From positions 40,562,818-40,626,817 of the forward strand of contig CM068315.1 of NCBI GenBank assembly GCA_034766995.1: a stretch of 64,000 bases of DNA. The letters run 5' to 3'. This stretch comes from Acanthacorydalis orientalis. Lineage: Eukaryota; Arthropoda; Insecta; Megaloptera; Corydalidae. How positions within the stretch are numbered: position 1 is the first letter of the stretch; every line of letters begins with the position of its first letter. Shown piece after piece: positions 1 to 18,200 of the stretch. The translations under genes were made by a program, and so were the position numbers. Below the pieces are notes generated by a model. That model was not told the DNA's origin. It worked only from the letters and a program-made list of their open reading frames with translations, and made no database searches.

Positions 1-2252
1 TATTTAAAATCAATTTGATTGTATTTATTTTCGAACATTCGCACGACGAAACTGCATACTGTTTTATTTTGAGCAAGTTAGGTCAAGTTAAGTACGTTAG
101 TCAGACATTCTTACAAAGCGCCTTTATTCTATACTGAAGTGACTAATTAATTAAATTAAAAAACCTAATAATTCATTTTATATATTTATTTAATGGCTTG
201 GACATTTTTAACATTAATAGCAAACAGTTGCAATAATACACTACGAAATAGTTACATTTGTACAGAATAATTAATAAACAAAATAATTATGTATATTTGA
301 AATTTATACTTTTAGATTTCATTTCTGCGAAACCATGAATTAAATCATAATTTAACGATTCAGATCCATCAATTTCAGTGGACATCACATACGCTATTTC
401 TTGTCCTATCGCTGGCCTTAAGTAATTTTTTATAATTTTTAATTTGAAAAACCTGCGTTTTCCAGAAGTAACTGATACGGGTCAAGTTTGCATTATTCGT
501 AGGCAAATAAAAAAAATCGGAAATATTGTAGCCAACTGTTTTTCCACAAATAGTTAGGTATCATTAGTGGTTCCATTCGAGAGGGCAATAATACAGTTAA
601 ATTTATAATTTCTTCACAAAGTTCAAATATCTCTATTATCATTATTAGCCAATAATAAATATAAATCCATACATTTTTTTAGTATTTCTGATATATTTTC
701 ATGTTTCAGTTTATAAATGTATATTTTAATCTTATCAATATGTAATTTCATTTGTTCAAATCTTTCGCCAATTGAATTAATCGCAGTGTTGAGAATGAAA
801 TAAAAAAAAATAATTTATAATTGTGTTGTGGGTTTACAATGGATTGATCATTAGATTCGTAATCAGAGCGGTTTTTTCTTTTTAAGAATTCGAATCGTGG
901 AATCGTCCCAATGGTATGTGGGATCCTCGTCGTACAAGTGCTCGAATATAAATACATACAGACTGAATGAAAATAAGTATATTAATGAGAAATTGATTAT
1001 ATTTATATATTATTGATTATAAGTGTATAAAAATATTAAATAGTTATTAACTACAATGTTAAACATACTTACATATTAATTTAACATGACTAACATATAA
1101 TATACATCTGAAGATGAAACCTACAATTGTAAATTAGGTATAATTGTATAGGGCGCCTTCTACCAGCGGTGACAGCACTATATATTATTTAAGCTTTATT
1201 ATTCCTTATACATAAACAAAAACCATGCAAATAATAAAACAATTGCAAAATATCTAACAAGCGCTTTTATACCTGTGGCGCCTGAAGTGATCGCTCCATT
1301 GCTTCATGACATCGCACGGCCCTGAGCACGACAAATATGATAGTAATAATAGATGTACTTATAATTTCATTATTTTCAATTATGTTTATAATTTAATGAT
1401 TTTTAACAGAAAATGTTTCTTAAATGACAAAGTTTTTTTTTCTGTATAGATTATTTAAATTTAATAATCGTGTTAATAGTAAATTTATTATTTTTTTAAT
1501 CTTTATTAATGAATTTGCGTATTTTTTAAACTTGTTAAAGTATTCAATTTAGCAACAATTACTTTATGTATTAAATAAAAAATATACCGTATGAAGAAAG
1601 AAAGTTGTTGATTTCCATTCATAATCAAGTAGACATCGATTTAAGGCCATTCATATTGTTGTAATGGTTTCCGTCTTAATGACTCATTTGAATAGTTATC
1701 TATCATAACTTATTGATAATAGTGTATCAACAAGCTACCTGGAGACGGTTCAAGAGCCAAAACTAATCGTAGGAGACAACTATATAAATGATTAATCACG
1801 TGGAAGACCACTACAATAATATGCCAACAGGATTACATGTATAAAAGCAGATACTTATTACTTTAATAATTTATTCAATTAATAGTTCTTTAATAATTTA
1901 CTTTAACCAATTACCGAATTTTAAAATTATAAAGAGAACAGACATGCACACTTATTTGTACAGAAGCTATTTATACACTTTTTCAAAATAATTGTAAATT
2001 TCATATTTTATAGGAGTAGTCTCAAATTGCTGACTACACAAAAACTTTGTGCAGGTAAACGACTTGATTTATATATAAATAAAATATATTATTGACAAAT
2101 ATATTTAATTAATGCATATTTAACAGTTAATTAATAATATAGGTAAATTATTTTAGTTATAATTTTTTTATCTTCATATATATAAAAAATCAAAATTAAC
2201 CAGAAGACTTTATTAAATAACACGTTGCAGAAAATAATCTATATGCCAGAAT

Positions 2253-2257
<5 letters not shown>
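1..2257. other. AT-rich intergenic DNA, no gene seen
   Basis: Only short chance ORFs. A small GC-richer patch at 1265-1330 has acceptor- and donor-like sites on the minus strand (see rejected items). Confidence 0.6.
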
Positions 2258-2316
<59 letters not shown>

Positions 2317-2330
2317 TTATTTATTTATTT
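2258..2330. repeat. (TA)n then (TTTA)n microsatellite
   Basis: A pure TA run, then ttta units, directly before repeat R1. Confidence 0.95.
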
Positions 2331-2339
2331 GGGACAAGG

Positions 2340-2462
2340 TTTCTATGATATCCAAATATGTTTAGTTTTATTCGGTTACATGACATACTTATAATTGATA
2401 AGTAGGCGAGCGTACCGCGCTCGGCTGTGAGCGCAGCGAGCAGGGGTTGAAGTCCTCTAGTT
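2340..2462 (+). repeat. GC-rich repeat R1 (gcgcagcgag family), copy 1
   Basis: A GC-rich block after a (TA)n/(TTTA)n tract. It reads tttattcggttacatg, then ataattga, gcgagcg..cgcgctcg, gagcgcagcgagcagggg and ends near CTAG followed by T10. It matches the block at 30325-30545 in the same order. Class unknown. The GC hairpins near a CTAG end resemble a Helitron 3' end, but this is weak. Confidence 0.5.
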
Positions 2463-5386
2463 TTTTTTTTATATATATAAAAATTTTCCGTTTCGTTGCA
2501 TTTCAATGCAAAACAAGAAAATGTTTGAGAATTTATTGAATTTTGTTTTAGATTTTTTGGACTGAATCGATGAACCTAAAAATAATTACAGTTTTATAGA
2601 CATTAAAATAATAAAAATATGGCAATAAAGGATAAATGACAGTATTCAACAGGAATATTTTATTGACAAAATTTGTTCCTAAAAAAATAATCATAACACA
2701 GTAGGTAATAATACAGTCAGATATGTGTACATTCAATTAATACAAAGACATACTTATAAAATAATAAAAGTGTGTAGTATACAAAATTACTGAATACAGA
2801 GGAATAAATAATCAATAACTTACTGAATATAACCAAAACCCTAAGTTTATACAATTATGTCGTTGAACATGTTAATAATATAATTTTGTTACATTTATTT
2901 ATATACATTATTTTATGTATACATTTTATACACGGAATGCACATTGATCTGCTAATGTTACAAATTATAGTCAAAAAACGACTTACAAAACATATTCAAA
3001 AAATATATACACTTACTTTTCACAGTACATAATGAACCCTTGTCGTAGAACTAATAGATAAGATCCAGACATGACTGCTTGTTCCAATTTTAACATTTTC
3101 TAACTGACTATTAATGAAATTTATATTTTTACTTAAAACAATCTACTGACGAAAATAATACAACACATACTTTTTACGCAATGAAATTTGAAATCAAACA
3201 TTTAAAATTCTCACACACTATTTAGAGTGCTACAACAAGGGCAGTGTTAAATTAAAAAATGAATACAATTATTTCATTTTAATCATTTGACATCGAACAT
3301 ATTATTTTTATATTTGTTGACATTTTCCACTTGAGGCACTTGACTATTGCACAAATATAATTGCGTCTCTCACTATGTGTCTCACTTCAACATCATTTTT
3401 ATGAACACTGATATGCTGCTTCACTCTAATTTTATTTGTTGTTATACGAAATATTCTTGTGTCGAAATTATTGATACGTAAATTTACGATTCGTTTTATA
3501 TCAGTCATTTGTAAATTCATAAAAACGATTTATTACCTATCATTAGTCTTCGTCATAAATTTATTTCAGATATAAAAAACATTATATTCTAATACGTGCA
3601 TTTGATTTTAAAGAACATTACTGGATAGAATTTGTAGAGTAAAAATATGGATGGAGAACAATCACCTTTTAAAGCTCGATAAATATATTCTTTATAAAAG
3701 TTTATAGATAACAATCATTTATTAAGTTTATTGTTTTATTAGTTTTTTATTTATTTATTATTTAATTTATGATTAAGTATTTTAATAATACTATAAACAT
3801 TTCTGCTTTATATTACTTTTATAATTACGCTAATAAAATAACCATAGAAAATTTATTAAGTTCTAAATCGATTCCAAATCATTTTGTTATTACTCATATG
3901 CACAAAAAATTACATTTTTAATTAATTTCAACTCATTAGAATTTTTTCAAGCAAAATAAAATTGATATTTATATTGACTGTTTTCTAATTTCAAATCAAT
4001 TCATTTTTTTTTGAATTTTTAACCTTGAGTTTCTCATTACGCCTTTCGCAACAATCAGTTTCCGTTTTCGACTAGCTCAGAACTCGAATTCTAAGCTGTC
4101 TCTGAACTAATCGATCTTAGAGTTTTGTCATCTAAAAATCAACCCAATGGTAAAAAATTCGGAATATGAAAACAAACACTTTTAATTTCAATTTTAAAAT
4201 GTCGAATAGAAATCGCTCAAATTTAAATATATTGGGCCATGCTCATAACCTTTTACTAAATACTGCTACTAGGTCTCACTAATTAGTGGCGTCTACTACA
4301 CCACTAAATCTAACTATGGTTGTTAAATTTATTAAGAATAAGTTTATGAGTACGATTAGATCTAGTGATATATAAAACATTTCTAATTAACGAGATGTTG
4401 TCTAGTTACAGTATTTAATAAAAGATTATGAACATGACTCACAATTTTTAAAATACTCCAGAAACAATAATGTAGCGACGAGTTTATATATTAAAATATT
4501 TTTTAACGTTTTAATTTTATTCTTAAGTTTAATTTACGATCGAGTTTAAAAAAATGTTTAATAAATCTTTATATCTTGAATTGACTTGTGCATATATTTA
4601 ATATACGAACGAGTGTATCTTTGTATATTATTTTTACTGCCTACTACAGTGCTCCATTATATTTTTAAGTAATAAATGCATATTCGAAATGTAAATATAG
4701 AATAGTACAATATAGACTTGATATAAATGTATCTTATATATAAAAAAACGATTTGGTTAATATTATACTATATAAAAAACATGTTTTTGAATATGTGTAT
4801 AAAAAAACACGACTAGCATAACTGACGACTACACTTAAGTCGGTGAATTTTACTTAATCAATAATATTAGACACAAGAATATAATATCATCTTACAGTAA
4901 TAAAACTTAATTTGATAAGTTTGATCGAACGTAATAATTATATTAGGACCAATATCTCAAAAAGTGTGATGTTTTAAGGAAGAAAATTGGAATGTATTTA
5001 GGAACTATATAAAAATGAAAGTTTGGAGCTATAAATATTTACGCCTACATTTTTAAAATACATTCGTATATGTGTTTTAAAGGCATGTACGCCGTATCGT
5101 CCCCTTCCAGATAAATTATACGTATTAATTTTGAAAACTATACAAATATATACATACAAATAAATACGAAAATACTGATTTAATGTAACACAAATATCCA
5201 GATATATATTTTAAACCAGTGTTACTCAAATTGTAGTTTATATATTATTCAAAATAAAAAAGTATATTCAATCTATTTAAAGATTTTCGCAAATGAATTT
5301 CCACTCTACAAACAGCATTTTTTTTTAGATTAAAATGTTAATAACTAATTATTACTTATACGTATTTCTACGGCGATTATATCATC
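2463..5386. other. AT-rich intergenic DNA, nothing recognised
   Basis: No ORF, tRNA or repeat partner seen beyond simple AT-rich tracts. Confidence 0.6.
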
Positions 5387-5640
5387 CTTAGACAGCTAAA
5401 GTCCAGATTTTTGTGCACCATAGTGTTCTGAAGTTCGATGGCGTCACCATCGAAATACATATAACCAGTAATCAAAACGATCAATAATTAATTACTGAGC
5501 ATTTTGGTGGAAAAATTGTATGGTTTTTAGTAAATGAACATTCATTTGTGAAAATAAATTCAGCCATAATACCAAACACAATAATCGATCTGAGACCGAT
5601 ATCACACAAAGCGTCTACAATTCCACAAAAGACGAAAAAG
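5387..5640 (+). repeat. Dispersed repeat P, single arm
   Basis: Plus-oriented arm: a gatggcgtcaccatcgaaata block, then atcaataattaattactgagcat, then the end block gaacattcatttgtgaaaat. See the family description under findings. Confidence 0.55.
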
Positions 5641-5799
5641 CACATTAATTTTAGTAGGTACATTCACACAAAATCGGTATGATCGTATGTATTAGCCAAT
5701 GTGTTTCCGTCTCTTACAAACCTTGTAGCGATGCAAACGTTTGTGTGACAGCACTCTTAAATATATTTAATATTTTATTAAAAATTGAATTAACATTTA

Positions 5800-6055
5800 A
5801 TTATGCTTTCACACGTGAATTTTTAACTCACACCACAAACCACCAAAAAAATGTCTGATTATAAAATGTTCAATAATTAATTACTGATCGTTTTTGATTG
5901 TAGTGTATTCACATTTCGAATAAGCTACAATAAAAAATGATCAAAAATCAATTATTGAATATTTCAGTTCCAAAAAAATTGTGGTTTGTGGAATGAGTGA
6001 AAAATTCATCTGTGCAAATAAATTTAACCACGCCATAACTATATTGTGACTGAAT
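5800..6055. repeat. Dispersed repeat P, palindromic pair
   Basis: A minus-oriented arm (cacaccacaaaccacc, then atgttcaataattaattactgatc) is followed directly by a plus-oriented arm (tgatcaaaaatcaattattgaat, then gtggtttgtggaatgagtgaaaaattcat). The two arms face away from a short centre, making a foldback structure. Confidence 0.6.
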
Positions 6056-8647
6056 TATACAATTGTCGTTTTACATGATAATTTCTATAACTTGTACATA
6101 AAAACACTTAAAATATTAAAGACTATTGTAATTGAAACTTGAAGATAAATACAAAAGCTGAAGATAAATAGCAGATTCTTTTTACATGTACTTGTTTTTC
6201 GATTATGCACAAGATATAAAAACGAAAAAACTCGCAAAAAATCATATTACAGTCATTCTATCATAAAATTAATTGTATAACAGGTTTCTTTTGTATAGAT
6301 ATTTTATTATATATAAAAATATGTGATATTAGAAGTATACTTCGCCGTTTTTATACCATTTTCATTACTAAAATTATAAAAAAATAACACCTATTAGTAA
6401 CTAGTACTTTAATAATTGGGTTTTATTTAACACGGGAAAGGAATATAAATAAATTGTATAAAAATATCGTCGATCTTTTAATCAGGTATTTTTTATTTTG
6501 TAGTTGTTTCAACTGCAGGATATGCAATCTTTTAATTTGAAAAACTGTTTAACCCTTTGTAATGAAGGAATAAAATCGTAAATCGAGTCTTAAAAAAATG
6601 TTGGTATGTGCATAAAATAGATTTTTTTAATAAATTTTGAGATTATTATTATTAATTTAAAATGTAAACGTTAATATTTAAAGCAAACAAAAAGTAATGC
6701 TGTCACGATGAAAATATACTTAAAATCATAATTAGTATTTCAGAAGTCACTAAATCTATGGCAAGATAAAAGAAAAATCGTTTCAAATTTTCTTTCTATA
6801 AGTAACTATACTTTTGGTGTTAATGCACATATCTAAAAGTTTAATTTTTAGTGGAGTATGCTTTTTAAAATTGTAAATACATTTAAATTCGCTAAGACAA
6901 TTATTTTAATTGTAAGTACATTTGACAACAGCGATAATTTGCAATACTTAATTTAATCTATATATTATTCTTTTATTAAAATATTGAATACTTTAAAGTT
7001 AAGTACATTTTTGTACTAATGATTTTTATGTAAATATGGTCAAATTAATTAATGTCAGTTGAAATTTCAAATTATTACCACATCAAAGAAATTATGTGAA
7101 CAAAATTATTATATACCTACTCTACATTAAAAACTTTCAAAAGGTATATTGGTGTTAAATCGAATTCATAGAATATATATTTTTGAAAGGTTGAAACATT
7201 ACTATTATTTTCTATACACTTTCTCTAACTAGTAAGTTACATATATCATTTACATGAAATGATTCAAAAATTTATAATTCTAAATAATGTTAAATATTGC
7301 CGGAATTTTATTAACTGAGATTGATTATTTGGCAAAATACAAACTGTAATTCTGGAAGCACTTTTATATAATTAAATCAGTCAAAATTCTGAAAATGTCC
7401 AATTATTTAACAAAGTAAGTCTTTCTGTTTATGACTTCAATTTTACTGTCAATTTTATATTGGTATGTTTTTTTTTCTATATACATTATGGATAGGTCTT
7501 CCAGTCTATTATTATATTACATTTTGAATGTTGATGTTTTAGTCCTGATAACCATTTAAAATCAATAAAATTAACGAAATCTAATAACAATTAAACAATA
7601 AATGTTTTCAAGAGATGTATACAATTATTATAATTGAAAATATTTTCAATTAGATATAGATAGGAAATATTTTGTAGAATACTTCATCTTAAAAAGAAAT
7701 ATTGTTATTTCAAAATTTACTATTGATTGTATTAATACACGTTATAATTGTTAACAGAAGCATAATTTTGAGTAAAGTAAGATTTTGTTATCACCATTAC
7801 AAGTTACAAAGTCCAAATATGAATACAGTAAGCAAAGATTCGTTTTAATTAAAAATTATCGAAAAAATAATAATAAAACAACACCAGTCGAGAAATTAAC
7901 TAGAAAAATTACTATTTAAAAATATCATTGCAAAATATTGCTAGCATTATTTTGAAGTTGAATTAATGCATCCTTAAATATTGAAAAGTTTTTACTTGTA
8001 TTTTGAACATAAGAAGTTTATTTATACTAATATACACAATAATAAATATCATGTGGTTATTGGTCCATATAACTATATATATGAAATTTTAGTGATGTTA
8101 TTGTAAAAAAAAAAGAAATCAGAAGTTCTAGGCTACTAATACACATAGTAGCATATATTAAAATAAGAATTATTCTTGACTTTAATGCAATCTCAACATT
8201 AGAATCAGTCCTACTTTAAAATAAATATCATTTTTACATCCAAATTCCCCTGTTGTTTAGACTCCCTCATAATTAAATGTTATAATTATATTATATTAAA
8301 ATTACGTTCATGCTTAAAGTAACATTTATATAATTCGTATAACTGTAAAACTCACTTTATAATTCACATTCACGTTGAGGCTATACTGAGTAAGGTCACT
8401 TTAACATTAAGATAATTTCATTATTCTCTTACTATAAATCATTTTATCTTTAATGTTACTCCAAACATTGAAGTCACTTTAGCTGAAAATCATATAAAAT
8501 AAATAGTTTTGTTCTATGTATGTATATATGATATTATAAAATTGATCTCAGATAATAATCAACACATACTTTATAATTATAACATTTAACTCATTATTAA
8601 CATTTCTTATCACATTGTTGTTCCTATTAAACTTATTCTTACAACAG
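6056..8647. other. AT-rich DNA downstream of MYPT-75D, nothing recognised
   Basis: May include part of the 3' UTR at its right end. No coding signal. Confidence 0.55.
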
Positions 8648-8665
8648 TTTATTGTATAGTTTATT
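8648..8665 (-). terminator. Candidate polyadenylation signals of MYPT-75D
   Basis: Two AATAAA hexamers on the minus strand (plus-strand tttatt at 8648-8653 and 8660-8665) lie about 130 nt beyond the TAA at 8790-8792. In such AT-rich DNA this hexamer is frequent by chance, so position is the only support. Confidence 0.35.
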
Positions 8666-8789
8666 TCCAAGTTACTGATAATAATTTCTGTCCTATTTAT
8701 GTATTTGTTATTATTATTTTTATCACATTTACATTACCTGTGCATCGTAGCAGGTACAACACATCCAGGAATAAATACATCAAACCTTG

Positions 8790-13280
<4,491 letters not shown>

Positions 13281-13924
13281 CGGCTTGATGAAATTTAAAA
13301 AAGGATGAGAACCTATATAAAAAATATTTATGAAATAACAAAGTTTAAGAAAACACTAAATTACATAATATTACATATAGGAACACAATTTTAGCTATTG
13401 TAGCCGTTAATGCTACATGTATATTTTAAATTAATATTATTTTATTGAAAAAATTTAGAATATAAAACACTCTATACATATATACACACACACACAGAGA
13501 CAAATACATAATTGGTCATTATATAATAATACAGAAATATAACAGAGAATTAACTGAAAAAAATTAACTATAAAAATACCAATTTTAAAATAAATTTTAT
13601 TTTCATATTAAAAAGTATAATCAAACATTTGTAAGTTATCAATTCTGGTTTTGTTAAGACAATTTATTTGAAACTAAGTTATAAAACACTTCAATCACTA
13701 ACAGTATGCATTTTTTTTGTACCACTGCATTATAATAGTAACTGACTAATACCTTTGATACTCTATAAATTTAAAACACCTTAACATATAGCATTCATTA
13801 AACACATTTTTATTAACATTTATTCCAGCAATGTCATATAATTTTTGTAAATTTTAATGTTTTGTGATTATATTTTATTACAAGTATCAAAAAATTTTAC
13901 AATGACAGCATGTGTATGAATGTA

Positions 13925-13927
<3 letters not shown>

Positions 13928-13992
<65 letters not shown>
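13928..13992. repeat. (TA)n microsatellite
   Basis: An uninterrupted TA run upstream of the MYPT-75D coding start; it would lie in a 5' UTR intron if the leader-exon model is right. Confidence 0.95.
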
Positions 13993-13997
<5 letters not shown>

Positions 13998-15066
13998 TAC
14001 ATACATGTACTATAATCCTATACTGACTACATCTGTTAGTAAATAATTATGATAATTGGTACAATAATTGAAACCATACACTAAAATGAATTACAAATAA
14101 TTCAAATTATATAATCAAAAAAAATATCACAGTAGTTTTGAATATTACATTCTTAACAATGCAATTAATTGATACACACATTTTGACGAAATTAATGCTT
14201 TACACTATTTATTATGACATAAACAATTTATATTATTTATTTAACGCTGTTTTAATAAATACCTTTATTTTTAGCCATTGGTAATTAAAAGCAAGTACAT
14301 TAAAGAAAAAATTGTAATGATACCATTTTACATATCTTATCCTAAAAATGTTCATATCAATAGAAAAAAAAACAATAAATCAAATCTACTGATTGTTATT
14401 CACTTTATTAATACACTTATCATTTTGATTATTCCCGCTCATATATAAACTGTTTTTTTTTTGTATAAATAAAATACTGAATCAGTTGTACAACACACCT
14501 TTATTGAACTAGCTGATATGTATTACATATTTTAAGTACACTTTTTGGTTGAAATATATATATCTACTAACAGATACATTTCTATATTCAAAATATGGAG
14601 AGTATAACATTCCAATCTACTGAAAACGATTCTCATAAAACACATATACTATAAATGACATACTGATATGTTTCACAATGATTTTCTTGACAATAACTAC
14701 TATTCTTTCTATATAATTTAAACAAACTGATAAAATTGATAAGGTTACAAGAAAGTACAAAAAATATTTTATCACGTTTCTTCCTCAAGGTTTTTAATAA
14801 AGATTACTAATACATCAAAACGAAGTGATTTGTAAATAAATATACTGCATTTGGTACAATTCGATAATTATATAATAACTTTGATCGATTTATCAAATGG
14901 TGGGGGATAAATATAGGGTTGCTATTTGAATGAAATAATTGTAACCTTTCTCTGCACCTGGATATATACATTTCAATACATATGATACAATAAATAATGA
15001 CCTAATTTTATCACTAATCGTCGATATCTAATTTATATCATATCTACAATAAATATTAAATTTCTT

Positions 15067-15180
15067 ACCGAATGTGCCGTGCAGATAATGTTGAATATGT
15101 GAATTAAACGAAAAATATTGACATCAATCTCGTGAAAAAAACTTGTCTATCTGTCGTTCGCAACGTCATGTTTTCAAGGT
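15067..15180 (-). other. Possible 5' UTR exon of MYPT-75D
   Basis: A strong donor, CATTCG|GTAAGAAA (GT at 15068-15067, minus), closes a less AT-rich stretch. It would splice to the acceptor at 13314-13313. Spliced in this way, the joined frame has no ATG before the annotated start and meets a TGA upstream, so it would be untranslated leader. The 5' boundary is a guess. This is inference from splice signals only. Confidence 0.35.
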
Positions 15181-16485
15181 TTTCCGGATTTTTATTAATA
15201 CTGGATATTACAATCAAATAATGATTCAATTATATTTATATTTTATCCTCCGTTTATAATTTTGTGAACGTTTCGTAGTCATTTTGAGTCCACATTCGAC
15301 GAAAACAAGTACAAAACACTTTTTATTTGTAGTCGCATAGCATTGCTCCAGTTCGATGCATTTCTTGAATAAAATTACACCTGGCGTGGTTCTACCATTT
15401 GATTAAAGATGTGTTTCGTACAACCAGTCCTTTTATTATAAATAAAAGTGATGTAAATTGAAAATAAATAACTTTATATAATGCACATATATTCTAATTA
15501 CGAATAAAAAACGATTTTATTGAACAGAATTTAATTATGAATGTACATTTATTGTATAACACTTGAACATATATTCAAAAATACAATTCTGTATTTGAAA
15601 CATTCAACACTTTAAAAGAATATCGTTAATAAATATGTATGAAAATTTAAAAGAAAAAACTTACAAATTTAGCTTTTATGTTTAACATGTTTACCAAATA
15701 TCTAACATGATAAGAATTTAATCAAAGAATAATTTCCCATTTCTCTAAAATATATTGTGTCTAAAATTACATTTGAAAATTATAAAAGCGGTTGGTCAAT
15801 CTTTTAAGCGGCTTTTATGACCGGAATAAATTTCATCCCTGTATGTTGAATTTACTGTTTCTGTCAATAAAAGTCTCGAAGAATAGATTGAATATAAAAG
15901 AACGAGTAAAAATAAAGTCTATTTCTTTTTGGAATCTTTGATAATAGATTTTCTGTCTTAAGTAGTCATCATTACACTTATTACTTTTAAATAAAATATA
16001 TAGAAAAATCACTGATTTGATTTACATGTAAGTCAAATTGTATTTTCTTTTGTAAAAAAAGATAGTGTACATAATTTGTTTTCGCATTTAAAAAAAAGAA
16101 TAAAAATGCATTCATTTAAATTTTGTTTAACTGATGTTTGAAATAAAAAAATATCAAATAACTACAAAATTAAAATATTAACATTAATCTGCCTGTAATA
16201 ATCAAATTAATTAATCGATTGCATGGAATAAATACGAATTGATATTTTTTGTAACAAACCTTTTTTTTATTTATATCAATATGAAATTAATTTTATTTGT
16301 ATTGAAAATCATTTAACGACCAAATTACATTTGTGATCATAATTTAATGTTCTAATATTATTGAGCATAATTTTTAGATTTCTTTTCTGGTCCCTGTTTT
16401 TTGTATATTTTTAATGATTTATAAATCGGACTTATTTACAATATTACAACTCGATTGTTCATAAAAATATTATTTTTACTATATA

Positions 16486-16487
<2 letters not shown>

Positions 16488-16544
<57 letters not shown>

Positions 16545-16568
16545 TATAGATAGATAGATAGATAGATA
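16488..16568. repeat. (TA)n then (TAGA)n microsatellite
   Basis: A compound tract between the two genes, ending in tagatagatagatagata. Confidence 0.95.
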
Positions 16569-17481
16569 TGCATATACATATAGACAACAGAAATTAATTG
16601 TGTGATGATAAATGTTACGGAGATATATCGGATGGGATAAGAATATCAGAAAATGCATTGAGAAAATATCAAGTAGGAAAAGATTAATTTGAACGATATT
16701 TTTATTTAGTACCGTGTCGTTAAAGATTGAAGAAGATGTTAGTGTATCGAAATCTCTTGAAATTCATTTATAAAACTATATCACAAAATAAATTAATGAT
16801 GATTAAGTGACTAAAAAATTAGATACATATGTCATTGGTTAAAAACAGCTGAATGTTTTATGTGTTCAAAACATGTTTTTGTTTATATAAAAGTTGATAG
16901 TTTTGTAGTTTTAAAGCTATACAAAAATACAAAAATGTTGAATAAATGAGTAAAAAATTTTGTATGTAATGTGTGTTCTAAATAAATATATCGACTAAGA
17001 GCATTCATTTGAAAAAATGTGAAAATAGAAAATTCTGATGCTTGATTCTTTTATTATTTTAATTGCATTTATTTCCGATAAATGTAAAAATGTAATATCC
17101 GTATTTTATTGAATTTAAAGAATGTAATATTATATGCTGAAAAATAAAAATATATTTGAAAATAGCACAATACGTTTTATAGGGTTCTTTAAAAAATAAC
17201 ATAAATATCAACAAGTTTACATGTTGAACTTGCACTATTTTATTGAACTGGTACGAATATGTATAGTTATTCTTTATTGACAGGAACGATGTTTACTTTT
17301 ATTTATCCTAATTAAACACTTTTCCTGTACATGTATTATCAGTTATCACTTAAATAAACCTCGATTTGTATTTCTATAGGAAGAAACGATAGTTTTTAAA
17401 GATTTTGCAAATATTGGAATGAAAACATGTGTTAAATATTTGTAATAGAAAAAGATAGATAGATAACACTTTTAAGTGGGT

Positions 17482-17590
17482 TCAGTTACTGTTTGTAATG
17501 ATAAAAAATGTTTGTGGTTAGGTGTTTAACGTAACACAATTTATCATTATTAATAATAATAATACCCGAGTTCATTAAACAACCTAAATC
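17482..17590 (+). promoter_or_regulatory. Probable TMEM42 5' UTR with initiator-like TCAGT
   Basis: A TCAGT pentamer (arthropod initiator consensus) lies at about 17482-17486 in gggttcagttactg. It is roughly 105 nt before the ATG at 17591, with no intervening ATG in the same frame left open. Promoter assignment is inference. Confidence 0.3.
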
Positions 17591-18141
17591 ATGTCTAAAC
17601 ATGGATATTACGCAATGATTGCCGGTTTTTGTGGCGCAACCGGGAGTCTTTTCGGCAAATTGACAGCTGGCTTTCCATGTTATGAGGTAGGTGACAGCAC
17701 TGTTCGTTGCGCGTTGTGACGTCATCCGTACAAATTTGCATTATACCGGTAAACATACATTTGTTGACATTTAATTACCTTTGTAGGATTTATGGATATT
17801 GAAAGTAGTATGTTTAATTTTAATGTTGATATTTAATGCTGCAGTCTGGACGTTTTTTGTGAAAGCTTTACAAAACACGGAATCGTCATTGAACGCTACA
17901 GTGACGAGCACTGCTGCAAATTGTTTATGCTCTGTAAAGTATTGATTATTTTATTCAAAAAAGAGTCGTCTTTTTCACTGATGAATGTGTAAAAAAATTA
18001 ATGTTTCAGGCTCTGTATGGATTTATTCTCTTTAAAGAAACGACATCGGTTCTGTGGTGGTGCGGCACTAGTTTAATACTTTTTGGATTAATTATAATTC
18101 ATCAAGATCAAAAATCGCAACAAAAATCAAAAATAAAATAA
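17591..18141 (+). CDS. TMEM42: TMEM42-family transmembrane protein (3 exons)
   Basis: Small multi-pass membrane protein related to EamA/drug-metabolite transporters; the molecular role of TMEM42 is unknown. Exons are 17591-17686, 17787-17933 and 18010-18141, with GT-AG junctions, all phase 0. Together they give 375 nt, 124 aa and a TAA stop. Seen: an N-terminal hydrophobic segment with AMIAGFCGATGSLFGKLTAG; a second helix around ILKVVCLILMLIFNAAVW ending WTFFVKALQ; then SSLNATVTSTAANCLCS; and a last helix VLWWCGTSLILFGLIIIHQ followed by a polar Q/K tail. The motifs WTFF..AL, S..ATVT.TA.N, LWW.G..LIL.GL.. and IH are in the order of vertebrate TMEM42. It is shorter than human TMEM42 (159 aa) mainly because the N-terminal extension is absent. 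MSKHGY follows directly after the 5' UTR. Divergent to MYPT-75D. Confidence 0.9.
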
Positions 18142-18194
18142 AATAATTTTGTATAAAACGCATTATAAATTAGCAGTTAGATGTACTTTTTCTA

Positions 18195-18200
18195 AATAAA
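18195..18200 (+). terminator. Polyadenylation signal of TMEM42
   Basis: AATAAA lies 54 nt after the TMEM42 stop codon, in tctaaataaacttt. Spacing is typical of a short insect 3' UTR. Confidence 0.5.

Larger units (their letters stand above)
13313..17480. other. Intergenic/5' intron region between MYPT-75D and TMEM42
   Basis: AT-rich. Holds the candidate leader exon near 15.1 kb and two microsatellites. The promoters of both divergent genes must lie here. Confidence 0.5.

Noticed and set aside
1265..1330. Exon-like patch on the minus strand with acceptor gtgctcag and donor cacag|gtataa
   Set aside because: Two frames are open over only about 19 codons, no partner exon was found, and no protein was recognised.
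17486..17725. 79-codon minus-strand ORF over the TMEM42 start
   Set aside because: Antisense shadow of the first TMEM42 exon and its leader.
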